The notes under the pieces are model-generated. The model did not search any database. It saw only the letters and a list, made by a program, of their open reading frames with translations, and was not told the DNA's origin. Position numbers and translations under genes: made by a program. Below are positions 10,768 through 18,683 of a stretch of DNA of 38,435 nt, piece by piece. How positions within the stretch are numbered: the stretch's first letter is position 1; every line of letters starts with the position of its first letter. Origin of the DNA: Clostridiales bacterium (lineage in GTDB: Bacteria > Bacillota > Clostridia > Christensenellales > CAG-138); NCBI GenBank assembly GCA_015056105.1, contig SVGX01000011.1, forward strand, positions 1-38,435, given 5' to 3'.

Positions 10768-11812
10768 CACATTCCCCATACAGCTTTTCCACCGTGGCCG
10801 AAGCAAACGCTTCGGCCTTTTCTTTGTCGGAAACAAACGCCGCATCCGCCCCCGCCGCGCAAAGAAGATCGAAAAAATCGCCACCTTGTGTCAGAACGCC
10901 CACAGCATACACCGCCGTGCCCGCCCCTTTGGAAAGACTCTCCGGCAAAAAGACGCCGAAGGGCGGCCGCTCCGCTTCATCCCGGGGCGCTTCGAGCATC
11001 CGCACAAGCGTGCCGCACCGTTCCCACACAGCGGGCGGGAATATATCGCCTCCCGTCAGCAGCAGCACCGCAGCGGGCCGTTCCACCCGCTCAAGCAGCG
11101 GTCTGCGGTTCAAAAGCCGCAGCGCCGCCGCAAGCCCTGCCGCCGCATCGCCTCCGCCCTCCGCCGGGGCCGCATCGATGGCCGCAAAAAGCAGCTCGAT
11201 CTCATCTGTCAGCGGCGTACGCCAGCGGGAATCCCCCGCCGCGCCGCAGGGCACAACAGCGACCCTGTTTCCGCCTCCCTCCGAAAGCACCGCCTCCGCG
11301 ATGGCCGCCGCAAGGGCGCGGCTCACCGTTTCCCGGCCGAAGCAGCCGTTTTCCGCGGAAACATCGATGCGCAAAGGCACGCCGTCCCCGCCCCGGACGA
11401 AATGATATTTCCAGCTTTCAAAGCCCCGCGCTTCTTCCGAAAGCAGAAAGCTTTCCCGGAAGCGGTATTCCTTTTCCGCATCGAGCAGCACTTTTCGCCC
11501 GAGCGCCGCATCGTATGCGGAAAGCTGTCCCTCCCCTGCTTCTCCCGCCGCCGCAGCTGCCGGGAACGTGACACCCATCGCTTCCTCCTCTGCCGAAACG
11601 GCGGCGGGAGCAAGATAAAAGTGATCGCCATTCAAGCAGGGACAGGAAAACCAGGGCTGTGAATCTTCCCCGTCCCACAGGGCGCCGAGGGCGGACATCT
11701 CCGCCACGATCACAACATCCATGCCCGCGGCCGCGGCGGCCCCTGCGGATGTGCTGCCGCAGAAGGCAAATGCCGCCGCTGCCACTGCCGGAATGAACCG
11801 GAAAAACCGCAT
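10742..11812 (-). CDS. Secreted protein with a degenerate vWA-like domain
   Basis: Not confidently recognised. The start is set at the ATG at 11812 (MRFFRFIPAVAAAAFAF), 8 nt behind AGGGG, giving 356 aa with an N-terminal signal peptide that ends near GSTSAGAAAA. The fold pattern suggests von Willebrand factor A: a first strand VVIVAEMSAL, a mid-chain GGGDAAAGLAAALRLL (compare GGT..., then helix), and a strand AVLLLTGGDIF (compare LLTDG). The MIDAS residues are altered: AEMSA replaces DxSxS and Asp replaces the usual Thr. Metal-dependent ligand binding may therefore be lost. The track's longer N-terminus (MQKRRTF...) precedes the Shine-Dalgarno. The composition is very Ala/Gly-rich. The gene stands alone, convergent with MATE and divergent from the nucleotidyltransferase. 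Confidence 0.6.
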   Translation of the reverse strand: MRFFRFIPAVAAAAFAFCGSTSAGAAAAAGMDVVIVAEMSALGALWDGEDSQPWFSCPCLNGDHFYLAPAAVSAEEEAMGVTFPAAAAAGEAGEGQLSAYDAALGRKVLLDAEKEYRFRESFLLSEEARGFESWKYHFVRGGDGVPLRIDVSAENGCFGRETVSRALAAAIAEAVLSEGGGNRVAVVPCGAAGDSRWRTPLTDEIELLFAAIDAAPAEGGGDAAAGLAAALRLLNRRPLLERVERPAAVLLLTGGDIFPPAVWERCGTLVRMLEAPRDEAERPPFGVFLPESLSKGAGTAVYAVGVLTQGGDFFDLLCAAGADAAFVSDKEKAEAFASATVEKLYGECVMRCRYPA

Positions 11813-11962
11813 GCCCTCATCCCCTTTCGCGTTCGTTTTCTCTATCATGCATGAAAAAAACGGCCTTTGCATCCCATTCGGGAGGATTAGATCCCTTTCC
11901 CGAAAGGTTCTCCTTTTTTGCATGCATAGAATTTAACACGTTTTTTGCGGCAGCCCTTTTGC

Positions 11963-11992
11963 TTGTGCCCGCCTTCGGCCGTATGGTAAAAT
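11963..11992 (+). promoter_or_regulatory. Possible promoter of the nucleotidyltransferase gene
   Basis: TTGTGC (11963-11968), an 18-nt spacer and TAAAAT (11987-11992, preceded by TGG) lie ~65 nt before the ATG at 12057. The -10 is good and the -35 is weak. Confidence 0.4.
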
Positions 11993-12056
11993 GATGCCGA
12001 TAAGCCGCATGAGCCGGTTTCACAAAATACACCTTCCGAAGATGGGAAACAACGCC

Positions 12057-13091
12057 ATGAATCAAGCGAACGAAACGATCCTGCGGGCCGTGATCGAAAA
12101 GGCAAAAACGCTGGGCGATGATGCGCCGGCCCTGATCGGCATATACGGCAGTGCCGCCACCGGCGATACCCACGAAAAGTCCGATCTTGACCTGCTGATA
12201 CCGGCATGCGGCGAAAGTGCCCGCCGCCTTGCCGCAGCCTTTATTCTTGACGATCCCGGTGTGGGCTACGATATTTACTGTGCCGATCCAAGCAGCCTTC
12301 TTGCGGATGCCCAATGCCGCCACGCCCATCTTTCAAGGCTCCTCGATGCAAAGATCGTCTTTATCCGCGACGAGGAAGCTTTCCGCCGGTTCTGCGAACT
12401 ACAGGAACAGGCAAGGCGCATCCTTGCTTCAAGCGAGCGGTTCGACCGGGTATACGAACTGGAGGAAAAAGCAAAGGCTGCCTTTGCGGATGCCTGCCTT
12501 TGCGAAGGGTTGGGGCAGGTGCGCCTTCATGTTTTCGGCGTGATGCATTGCCTGATGGATGCCGCCATGCTTTTTCACGGCACTTATTTCAGGCTGGGCA
12601 CAAAACGGGCGCTCGAAGAGCTTTCCGCCCTGCCTGTGGATCCCGCCTTCCCCGCCATGCTGCAGGCCGCCGCAGCGGCAAAAACGGCCGGTGAATTAAG
12701 AGGGATCGCCAGGGATCTTCTTCTGTATGCCCGGGCGCATTTTCACGCCCCGAAGGAAAAAGCGGCGCCCTCCTGCAGCCTTGCCGGCACCTATGAAGAA
12801 ATGTATTCCAACTGGCGCAACAAGGTGGAGGAAGCCGCAAAGAACGGCGATATTTTTTCTTCTTTCGTTAACATGTGCAGCATGCAGTACATGCTCAATG
12901 CCATCTGTTCGGAAACCGGGATCGGCACTGACAGCCTTTTGGAAGCGTACGACCCCGCCCGTTTGGAGCACAACACCCTCCTGTTGGATGCCTGCCTGCA
13001 AAAATACGAATCGGTATATCGGGCTGCCGGGATCTCCATCAACCGTTTTGCGGATGCGGAAGCCTTCGCGGCGGATTATTTGCGCAAATAG
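12057..13091 (+). CDS. Nucleotidyltransferase domain protein
   Basis: Polymerase-beta-superfamily nucleotidyltransferase, 344 aa from the ATG at 12057 (MNQANETILRAVIEKAK). GATGGGAAA lies just upstream; a second in-frame ATG at 12042 is possible. The active-site signature is clear: IGIYGSAATGDTHEKSDLDLLI matches GS followed by DxD with the expected spacing. The remaining ~240 residues are mostly helical and alanine-rich, as in antibiotic nucleotidyltransferases and the helical partners of minimal NTases. Which acceptor is modified (drug, protein or nucleotide) cannot be read from the sequence. It is monocistronic, closed by a strong terminator. Confidence 0.75.
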   Translation: MNQANETILRAVIEKAKTLGDDAPALIGIYGSAATGDTHEKSDLDLLIPACGESARRLAAAFILDDPGVGYDIYCADPSSLLADAQCRHAHLSRLLDAKIVFIRDEEAFRRFCELQEQARRILASSERFDRVYELEEKAKAAFADACLCEGLGQVRLHVFGVMHCLMDAAMLFHGTYFRLGTKRALEELSALPVDPAFPAMLQAAAAAKTAGELRGIARDLLLYARAHFHAPKEKAAPSCSLAGTYEEMYSNWRNKVEEAAKNGDIFSSFVNMCSMQYMLNAICSETGIGTDSLLEAYDPARLEHNTLLLDACLQKYESVYRAAGISINRFADAEAFAADYLRK

Positions 13092-13120
13092 CGCGCGGAA
13101 AAAGCTGCCCGCAAATACAC

Positions 13121-13153
13121 AACGGCCCGTGATATGCATCACGGGCCGTTTTT
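13121..13153 (+). terminator. Strong terminator after the nucleotidyltransferase (possibly bidirectional)
   Basis: A perfect 13-bp stem AACGGCCCGTGAT / ATCACGGGCCGTT with a 4-nt ATGC loop is followed by TTT on the plus strand (GTTTTTATG). It sits between two convergent genes (stops at 13091 and 13171), so it may also serve the TSUP gene on the minus strand. Confidence 0.85.
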
Positions 13154-13170
13154 ATGCAGCAGCTTTGTTT

Positions 13171-13938
13171 TCAGCTTCCCTGCACGAGCTCCAGCACTGT
13201 TTTCACAAAGAAAATGGTAAGCACGACGAGAATGATCGGTTTTGCTGCCTTCGCACCGTTTTTCACGAACAGCCTTGTGCCAAGGTAATTGCCGAGGATG
13301 CTGAAGGCGCCTGCCGCAAGGCCAAGAGGGTAGATCACCTTGCCGTTGAGAAGGTATACCGTCAGCGCCGCCACGTTGGTGGAAAGGTTCATGGCCTTGG
13401 AAAGGCCGTTGGCATCCGCAAGGCGCAGCTTTCCGGCACCAACAAGGAAAAGGATCATGAACGTGCCGGTGCCGGGCCCGTAAAAGCCATCATACATGCC
13501 GATGAAAAAGGCAACCAATACCGTAACAAGAACGGTTTTCAGGAAGGGGATCTGCGTTTCGCCTTCCACCGCGCTGACGCCCCTGCCAAACAGCACATAG
13601 GCCGCCGTCAAAGGCAGGATGAAGAGCATCACGATCCTGAACACGCCGTCATCGATCAGCAGGGCCAGCTCCGCGCCGATGGTGGAACCAGCAAGGGCGC
13701 AGACCACCGCAAAGGGCGCAAGCTTCAGCGGAATGAATCCCTTCCTGCCGTAGCGGATGGTGGAAAGGGCGGTGCCCATGCAGGAACTCAATTTATTGGT
13801 GCCGATGGCCATGTGCACCGGGATGCCGGAAATGAGATACGCAGGCAGCGAGATAAGGCCGCCCCCGCCGGCAATGGCATCCACAAAGCCCGCGACGAAT
13901 ACGAGCGGGCACACGATGAGATATTGGAGAAACTCCAC
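13171..13938 (-). CDS. TSUP (TauE/SafE) family permease
   Basis: Membrane permease of the sulfite exporter TauE/SafE superfamily, 255 aa, typical for the family. The start chosen is GTG (VEFLQYLIVCPLVFVAGFVDAI), ~12 nt after AAGGA. The track's extension upstream is low-complexity and crosses the promoter. The family signature GFVDAIAGGGGLISLPAYLISG lies in the first helix, with the IGTNKLSS motif after it. The second repeat carries GMYDGFYGPGTGTFMILFLVGAG. About eight hydrophobic segments are visible. Substrates in the family include sulfite, sulfoacetate and other organosulfur anions; none can be singled out here. The gene is alone between two terminators. Confidence 0.88.
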   Translation of the reverse strand: MEFLQYLIVCPLVFVAGFVDAIAGGGGLISLPAYLISGIPVHMAIGTNKLSSCMGTALSTIRYGRKGFIPLKLAPFAVVCALAGSTIGAELALLIDDGVFRIVMLFILPLTAAYVLFGRGVSAVEGETQIPFLKTVLVTVLVAFFIGMYDGFYGPGTGTFMILFLVGAGKLRLADANGLSKAMNLSTNVAALTVYLLNGKVIYPLGLAAGAFSILGNYLGTRLFVKNGAKAAKPIILVVLTIFFVKTVLELVQGS

Positions 13939-14008
13939 TGTGTTTTTCCGTCCTTCCCCGGCACAAAGCCAGTCTTTCCCCGCGGAAAAAACTTCCCGCG
14001 GCCCCGAA

Positions 14009-14041
14009 CAGTATACATTCTTTTTTTTGATTTGTATACTG
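14009..14041 (-). promoter_or_regulatory. TSUP gene promoter framed by an inverted repeat
   Basis: CAGTATAC (14009-14016) and GTATACTG (14034-14041) are perfect 8-bp inverted arms 17 nt apart. Read on the minus strand they also supply a promoter: TATACA (-35, 14033-14038), a 17-nt spacer and TATACT (-10, 14010-14015). An operator overlapping both hexamers is an inference. Confidence 0.5.
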
Positions 14042-14063
14042 CAATTTGGCCGCATGCCGAAAA

Positions 14064-14093
14064 AAGGGTGAAAGCGCTGCCGCTTTCACCCTT
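14064..14093 (-). terminator. Rho-independent terminator after gpsA
   Basis: A 13-bp perfect stem AAGGGTGAAAGCG / CGCTTTCACCCTT with a 4-nt loop is followed on the minus strand by a T run (TTTTTTCGG, partly within the stem). It lies 12 nt past the gpsA stop and ends the plsY-gpsA transcript. Confidence 0.88.
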
Positions 14094-14105
14094 ATATGCT
14101 TTTTC

Positions 14106-15065
14106 TCAGCGCAGTTCCGCCTTGCGCTGGCGCTTGAAGAGCACATCAATGCGCACATGGGGCTCCGCCCCCTCGAACAGAATGGCATATACCGTTTCGC
14201 AGATGGGAAGTTCCACGCCGTATTGCCTTCCGAAGTTCACGAGCGCCTGCACGGTATAATAGCCCTCCGCCAGCTTATCGTATTTTTCGCCCCGCACAAA
14301 GGCCTCGCCGAAGCGGCGGTTCTGGCTGTGGGGGGAAAACACCGTAGCTTCATAATCACCAAGGTGGCAAAGCCCGTAAGCGGAAAGCGGGTTGCCGCCC
14401 ATGGCTTCGATGAGCCTTGCGATCTCACGCGTACCGCGGGACATCAGCGCGCCCTTAAGGGTGGTAAGATCATGCCCGTCGAGCATACCCGCGGCGATGC
14501 CGATCACGTTTTTCGCCGCCGCGCCGATCTCGTTGCCAAGAAGATCCTCGCCGTAATAAAAACGGATCAGGTCCCCCGCAAATTCATCCGCAAGGTGCTC
14601 CTTAAGGGAAGCATCCTCGCTGTCTATCACCATGCAGTTGGGGATGCCCCGGGTGAATTCCTGCACATGGCCGGGGCCGATCCACACAGCGACCCGGTTG
14701 GAAGGATCAAGGTTATCCTTCACGATCTCACTCAGGCGCCGGCCGGTCTTTACCTCGATTCCCTTCATGCACAGCACGATATCCTTTTTCCGTATTCCCA
14801 TTCCGGCAAGCTGCTTCATGAGCCCATCGAGCTGCTGGGAGCCGATGGAAACAATAACGGTATCTGCCTTTGCCGCCTCTTCAAGGCAGGATGTGAGCTT
14901 CACGCTTTCCGTCAAAGCAAGATAATCGTTTTTCCGCTCTGCCGCAAGCCTTTGAAAGCGGGAAGAGTCTTCCCTGCCGTAAAGGGCCACATCATGGCCG
15001 AGCCTGTCAAGATACCAGGCGATGAAGGTACCCCACCGCCCGCAGCCGATCACAGATATTTTCAT
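14106..15065 (-). CDS. gpsA: NAD(P)H-dependent glycerol-3-phosphate dehydrogenase
   Basis: Reduces dihydroxyacetone phosphate to sn-glycerol 3-phosphate, the backbone for phospholipid synthesis; cytosolic, 319 aa (family ~330). The N-terminal Rossmann motif is GCGRWG (residues 8-13), slightly divergent from the usual GAGSWG. MKGIE (about residue 120) and GNEIGAAAKNVIGIAAG carry the catalytic lysine and substrate-binding residues, and the C-terminal helical domain includes SRGTREIARL and NRRFGEAF. The ATG has AAGGAAG upstream. It follows plsY by 34 nt, so the enzyme making glycerol-3-phosphate is coexpressed with the acyltransferase that consumes it. The glycine-loop substitutions could affect cofactor preference, which is not testable here. 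Confidence 0.93.
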   Translation of the reverse strand: MKISVIGCGRWGTFIAWYLDRLGHDVALYGREDSSRFQRLAAERKNDYLALTESVKLTSCLEEAAKADTVIVSIGSQQLDGLMKQLAGMGIRKKDIVLCMKGIEVKTGRRLSEIVKDNLDPSNRVAVWIGPGHVQEFTRGIPNCMVIDSEDASLKEHLADEFAGDLIRFYYGEDLLGNEIGAAAKNVIGIAAGMLDGHDLTTLKGALMSRGTREIARLIEAMGGNPLSAYGLCHLGDYEATVFSPHSQNRRFGEAFVRGEKYDKLAEGYYTVQALVNFGRQYGVELPICETVYAILFEGAEPHVRIDVLFKRQRKAELR

Positions 15066-15099
15066 AGCCGGACTTCCTTGTTTGTTTATTTTTTATATT

Positions 15100-15717
15100 T
15101 TACCGCCGCTCGGCACGGTCATTTTTTGCTTTGAATTTGGGTTCCGTGCCGCTGAGGATGCGCTTGATGTTCGCCCTGTGCAAAAAGATGACGAAAACCG
15201 TCACGAAAGCGGAAAGAAGCATCGGCGCCAAAGCGGTATGGCCGAAAAGCAGCATGCCCACGGGATAAGCGATCGCGCAGGAAACGGAGCTGACGGATAC
15301 CGTCCTTGCGGCGAGGAACACGAGAAAGAACACCGCCACAAGAAACAGGAAAAACCGGACATCCAGCACCAGCGCCACCGCCGCGCTCACCGTAACGCCC
15401 TTTCCGCCCCTGAAGCCGAAAAACACCGGGTAGCAATGGCCGATCAGGCAGGCTGCCGCCGCGGCGCATTTGCCCGTTTCGCCAAGAAGAAGGCCGCCGA
15501 CGGTCACCGCCGCCGCGGTTTTCAAAAGATCGCCGATAAAGGTAATGACGCCCGCCTTCATGCCGAAAACGCGGGCCACGTTGGTCGCCCCGGCGTTGCC
15601 GCTGCCGCAGCCGCGGACATCCTGCTTATACTGTTTTTTTGTGAGGAGCACCGCCACGCTGATCGAGCCGAGAAGATACGCCGCGATTACCGCAAGGCAA
15701 AATTTCAATACGCTCAT
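15100..15717 (-). CDS. plsY: Acyl-phosphate:glycerol-3-phosphate acyltransferase
   Basis: Integral membrane enzyme that acylates glycerol-3-phosphate from acyl-phosphate to give lysophosphatidate. It is 205 aa from the ATG at 15717 (MSVLKFCLAVIAAYLLGSI). An alternative ATG at 15729 adds MEKQ; the first ATG lies only 4 nt from GGAGG, while the second has GGAG at 6 nt, so I prefer the second. Family motifs are intact: GSGNAGATNVAR (motif 1, acyl-phosphate/G3P site), GHCYPVFFGFRGGKGV (motif 2) and a third conserved loop near SVSSVSCAIAYPVG. About five membrane segments are visible. The operon with gpsA is the common arrangement. Confidence 0.94.
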   Translation of the reverse strand: MSVLKFCLAVIAAYLLGSISVAVLLTKKQYKQDVRGCGSGNAGATNVARVFGMKAGVITFIGDLLKTAAAVTVGGLLLGETGKCAAAAACLIGHCYPVFFGFRGGKGVTVSAAVALVLDVRFFLFLVAVFFLVFLAARTVSVSSVSCAIAYPVGMLLFGHTALAPMLLSAFVTVFVIFLHRANIKRILSGTEPKFKAKNDRAERR

Positions 15718-15779
15718 TTGTTTCTCCATCCTTCCTCCGGAGAGGATTCCTGCCGTGCGCGGGATCGCACACAGCTATT

Positions 15780-15808
15780 ATCATACACGATTCTGTCTTC
15801 CGCTTCAA
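15780..15808 (-). promoter_or_regulatory. Probable promoter of plsY-gpsA
   Basis: On the minus strand TTGAAG (15803-15808), a 17-nt spacer and TATGAT (15780-15785) lie ~60 nt before the plsY start, immediately after the MocR stop codon. Confidence 0.55.
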
Positions 15809-15824
15809 ACAAACCGGCATTTTT

Positions 15825-17219
15825 TCACAAAATTGCCCCAAGCCGCGCAAAGGCTTCCCCAAGCCGTGCGCGGTCCACGCCGGAATAATCCACCACGATC
15901 TGGTGCATTTCCGCCTCCACGGGGATATGAGAATATTCGGAAAGGAAAGCAAGGCGTACCCCGGCCGACAGCGCCTCCCTGCGCAGGGTCTCATCGCTCT
16001 TATTCGTTTTTACCTTCAGAAGGAAATGCAGCCCCGCATCCTGTTCAAGGATCTCCGCCCTTCCCGCAAGGGGACTTTCCGCGATCGCCCCGATCACCGC
16101 ATCCCGCTCTGCCCGGTAATGCTTCTTCATCCTGCCGATGTGCCTCTCAAAGTGTCCTTCCGCAATAAAGCGGGCAAGGGTATACTGTTCAAAACTCGGC
16201 ACGGTGCAGGCATAAAAGGAAAGCTCCCTTGAAAAGCGCTCCACGAGCTTTGGCGGCAGGACCATATAGCCGATGCGGATAGAGGGTGCAAGACTTTTGG
16301 AGAAGGTGTTGGTATAAATGACCCTCCCCGAAATATCGATGCTCTGCAGCGTAGGGAGCGGCCGCGGCGCAAAGCGGAACTCGCTGTCGTAATCATCCTC
16401 GATGATGTAGCGCTCCTTACCTGCCTCCGCCCAGGCGAGCATCTCCTGCCGCCGGCCGATGGGCATCACCACGCCCGTGGGAAAATGATGGGAAGGCGAA
16501 ATATGGGCAGTATCCGCACCGCTTTCATACAGCGTATCCACCCGCATGCCCTTTTCATCCACCTGCACATAGCGAAGGGGCATAGCGTTTTTTTCGTAGA
16601 TTTTCGCCGCTTTCACATGCCCCGGGTCCTCCACCGCATAGATGCGTTCCCTGCCAAGCAACTGCACGATGAGGTTGTAAAGATACTCCGCACCGGCGCC
16701 TACCACGATCTGCTCGCTCTGAACGGACATGCCCCGGCAGGCGAACAGGTAGTCCGCAATGGCACGGCGAAGCTCCGGCGCACCCTTTGCAGGAGTGGCG
16801 GCAAGAAGCCTGCGCCTTGGTCCCGAAAGCTCGCTGCGAAGGATCTTTGACCATACAGAGAAAGGGAAGCGGCTCTCATCCGGTCGGTTGCTGCAAAGAT
16901 CTACAAAGCAGTTTTCCGGCGTTTTTCCTTCGGGGACCGGCTCCGGCTTCATAAGCGCTGCAGCACCGGGGCGCTCCGCCCCTTCTGAAACAAAGTAGCC
17001 CCGCCTTTCCTCCGCGCGGATATAGCCCTCCGCCAAAAGCTGGGCATAGGCGTTTTCCACGGTAATCACACTCACCTTCATGTGCTGGGCAAGGCTGCGC
17101 TTGGAGGGTAACTTTGCATCCGCCTTCAGCTTTCCCGAAAGGATATCCTCCCGGATGCTGTGGTAAAGCCCAAGGTAAAGGGGCATGTCCTTTGTGGGTG
17201 CAGGGGTGTAGTTCAGCAT
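15825..17219 (-). CDS. MocR/PdxR-type GntR regulator with aminotransferase-like domain
   Basis: Chimeric transcription factor, 464 aa. Residues ~10-80 form a GntR winged helix (LYHSIREDILSGKLKADAKLPSKR, then SVITVENAYAQLLAEGYI). After a short linker comes a fold-type I aminotransferase-like domain. The PLP-binding lysine is K308 in TNTFSKSLAPSIRIGY, and the aspartate that pairs with the cofactor ring nitrogen is in IIEDDYDSEFR. MocR proteins use PLP as effector or cofactor and control vitamin B6, GABA or amino-acid genes. Here the gene is divergent from an ECF transporter S component, which suggests control of B6 (or related vitamer) uptake; that is inference. The ATG follows GAGG. A perfect TATAAT lies in the intergenic inverted repeat. 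Confidence 0.88.
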   Translation of the reverse strand: MLNYTPAPTKDMPLYLGLYHSIREDILSGKLKADAKLPSKRSLAQHMKVSVITVENAYAQLLAEGYIRAEERRGYFVSEGAERPGAAALMKPEPVPEGKTPENCFVDLCSNRPDESRFPFSVWSKILRSELSGPRRRLLAATPAKGAPELRRAIADYLFACRGMSVQSEQIVVGAGAEYLYNLIVQLLGRERIYAVEDPGHVKAAKIYEKNAMPLRYVQVDEKGMRVDTLYESGADTAHISPSHHFPTGVVMPIGRRQEMLAWAEAGKERYIIEDDYDSEFRFAPRPLPTLQSIDISGRVIYTNTFSKSLAPSIRIGYMVLPPKLVERFSRELSFYACTVPSFEQYTLARFIAEGHFERHIGRMKKHYRAERDAVIGAIAESPLAGRAEILEQDAGLHFLLKVKTNKSDETLRREALSAGVRLAFLSEYSHIPVEAEMHQIVVDYSGVDRARLGEAFARLGAIL

Positions 17220-17229
17220 GGTTTCCTCT

Positions 17230-17279
17230 AACTGATATTATAAAAGAGAATAAATTTGGTTATTTTCATAATATCAGTT
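17230..17279. promoter_or_regulatory. Divergent operator region with 12-bp inverted repeat
   Basis: AACTGATATTAT (17230-17241) and ATAATATCAGTT (17268-17279) are perfect inverted arms separated by 26 nt in the gap between the MocR gene and the ECF S-component gene. The left arm contains a minus-strand TATAAT (17238-17243), placing the regulator's own start site inside the arm. This fits autoregulation and joint control by the MocR protein. The binding assignment is inferred from position. Confidence 0.6.
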
Positions 17280-17333
17280 TTCGCATATCATGGCAATGCC
17301 GCAAAACGCAGTTTTCGGCAGGAGGTCATTTTT

Positions 17334-17882
17334 ATGCGTCACACCAACTGGGGCGTGCAGCGACTCGTTCTGGCGGCACTTTTCGCCGCACTCTGCTGTG
17401 TTTCCACTATCGTCATCCAAATCCCCTCCCCCATGAACGGCTATGTGAACCCGGGGGATTGCTTCGTGCTGCTTTCGGGCTGGCTCCTCGGGCCCCTTTA
17501 CGGCAGCCTTGCAGCGGGCATCGGCTCCATGCTGGCGGATCTTTTTACCGGCTATGCCCATTATGCGATGGCTACCTTTCTTATCAAAGGAGCAATGGCG
17601 ATCGCAGCATACCTTGTATGCAAAAAGCTCGGCGCAGTGCTGAACGGGCACAGACTGCTTCCGATGCTCTTCAGTTCCCTCACCGCAGAGTGTATCATGG
17701 TAGTCGGCTACTATTTCTTTGCGGGGCTCATCCTCGGCAAGGGGCTTGGCGCTCTCGGTGCCGCGGCAAGCGTGCCGGGCAACATCATACAGGGCGCTGT
17801 GGGCACCGTGCTGGCGATCTTGACTGCAAGCCTTCTTCGCAAACAGCATGTTTTGGAGCGGTTCCACCTGCGGATGCCGTAA
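17334..17882 (+). CDS. ECF transporter S component (vitamin uptake; possibly B6)
   Basis: Substrate-capturing membrane subunit of an energy-coupling-factor transporter, 182 aa, the normal size. The start is ATG 17334 behind AGGAGG (8 nt); the track's extra 26 residues run into the operator. Five to six hydrophobic segments are visible. The family features VQRLVLAALFAALCCVST at the N-terminus and PGDCFVLLSGWLLGPLYGSLAAGIGSMLADLF in the middle match the ECF_trnsprt (RibU/PdxU-like) group. No EcfA or EcfT lies in the window, so it must share an energising module encoded elsewhere (group II). Vitamin B6 as substrate is inferred only from the divergent MocR regulator. Confidence 0.85.
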   Translation: MRHTNWGVQRLVLAALFAALCCVSTIVIQIPSPMNGYVNPGDCFVLLSGWLLGPLYGSLAAGIGSMLADLFTGYAHYAMATFLIKGAMAIAAYLVCKKLGAVLNGHRLLPMLFSSLTAECIMVVGYYFFAGLILGKGLGALGAAASVPGNIIQGAVGTVLAILTASLLRKQHVLERFHLRMP

Positions 17883-18047
17883 AAAAGCGCGGATTTATAA
17901 AAAATAAAAGTTTTTTTGAAAAATGCAACCTTTTTCCCGCAACATGCGTTAGAATAGAGGAGTCAGCCGAAAAGGCGGCCAAAAAATTTAAAAAACGCTT
18001 GCGCGCAGCTGCAAAACCGCACGCCGCGCGCACAGGAGGTATTTTTC

Positions 18048-18602
18048 ATGAAACGCAACGCACTTTCCCTTGTTCTGCTTCTTGCCCTTGCAGCAGCGCT
18101 TCTGCTTTCCGCCTGCGGCGAAAAGGCACCCGCCGGTGAAGGCGGCGCGGCTTCCTATGAAAGCCTTTCCGAAGAGGATGCCATCAACCTTATCCAGTCC
18201 GCTTACGATGAGATCGGCGCGGAAAACCTGCCCATGATGATGAACATGCCCCTTGACCTGACCGATATGGACGGCGTCGGTTACCACACCGGCCTTTCCT
18301 CCGTTGAAGGTATCGACGGCATCATCATCTCCGAAAGCGGCGTGGGCTCCATCGCCTACTCCCTCGTTTATGTCCGCGTTGCGGAAGGTGCCGACAGCGA
18401 AGCCATCCGCAGTGCCATCGCCGACAGCATCGATCCCGCCAAGTGGATCTGCGTGCAGGCGGAGACCGTTAAGACCGTCACCCTCGGCACCGATGTGGTA
18501 CTCGTGATGGGCGCGCCCGATATGGTGGATACCGTAATGAACACCCTGCTTGCAAAGGCGGAAGGTTCCTTCGGCAGCATCGGCGAGCCCGTGACCAAAT
18601 AA
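18048..18602 (+). CDS. DUF4358-like lipoprotein
   Basis: Small secreted lipoprotein, 184 aa. The signal peptide ends in the lipobox LLLSAC (Cys about residue 23), followed by an acidic linker and a ~130-residue alpha/beta domain. The pattern (ENLPMMMNMPLDLTDMDGVGYHTGL, then GVGSIAYSLVYVRVAEGADSEA and VVLVMGAPDMVDTVMNTLL) resembles DUF4358 proteins, which in Clostridia are often found beside MBOAT/DHHW genes. That match is from memory of the family. The ATG follows AGGAGG. A terminator lies between it and the MBOAT gene, so it may be made in excess. The 165-nt gap upstream is AT-rich, with a possible -10 (TAGAAT at 17950) but no convincing -35. Confidence 0.7.
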   Translation: MKRNALSLVLLLALAAALLLSACGEKAPAGEGGAASYESLSEEDAINLIQSAYDEIGAENLPMMMNMPLDLTDMDGVGYHTGLSSVEGIDGIIISESGVGSIAYSLVYVRVAEGADSEAIRSAIADSIDPAKWICVQAETVKTVTLGTDVVLVMGAPDMVDTVMNTLLAKAEGSFGSIGEPVTK

Positions 18603-18622
18603 AGAGAACATACCGCAGCATC

Positions 18623-18647
18623 GGGGCCGCAGGGCGGCCCCTTTTTT
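18623..18647 (+). terminator. Terminator/attenuator between the lipoprotein and MBOAT genes
   Basis: GGGGCCGC-AGG-GCGGCCCC followed by TTTTTT is a compact, strong hairpin 20 nt after the lipoprotein stop and 37 nt before the MBOAT ATG. No separate promoter is evident in the 37 nt, so partial read-through is likely. Confidence 0.85.
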
Positions 18648-18683
18648 GACCCTTCGCTTTCCGACAGAAAAAAGGAGTTTCCC

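Noticed and set aside
9265-10884. 539-aa minus-strand ORF antisense to the MATE gene
   Set aside because: Composition is His/Gly/Glu-rich without domains, typical of antisense translation of a hydrophobic protein.
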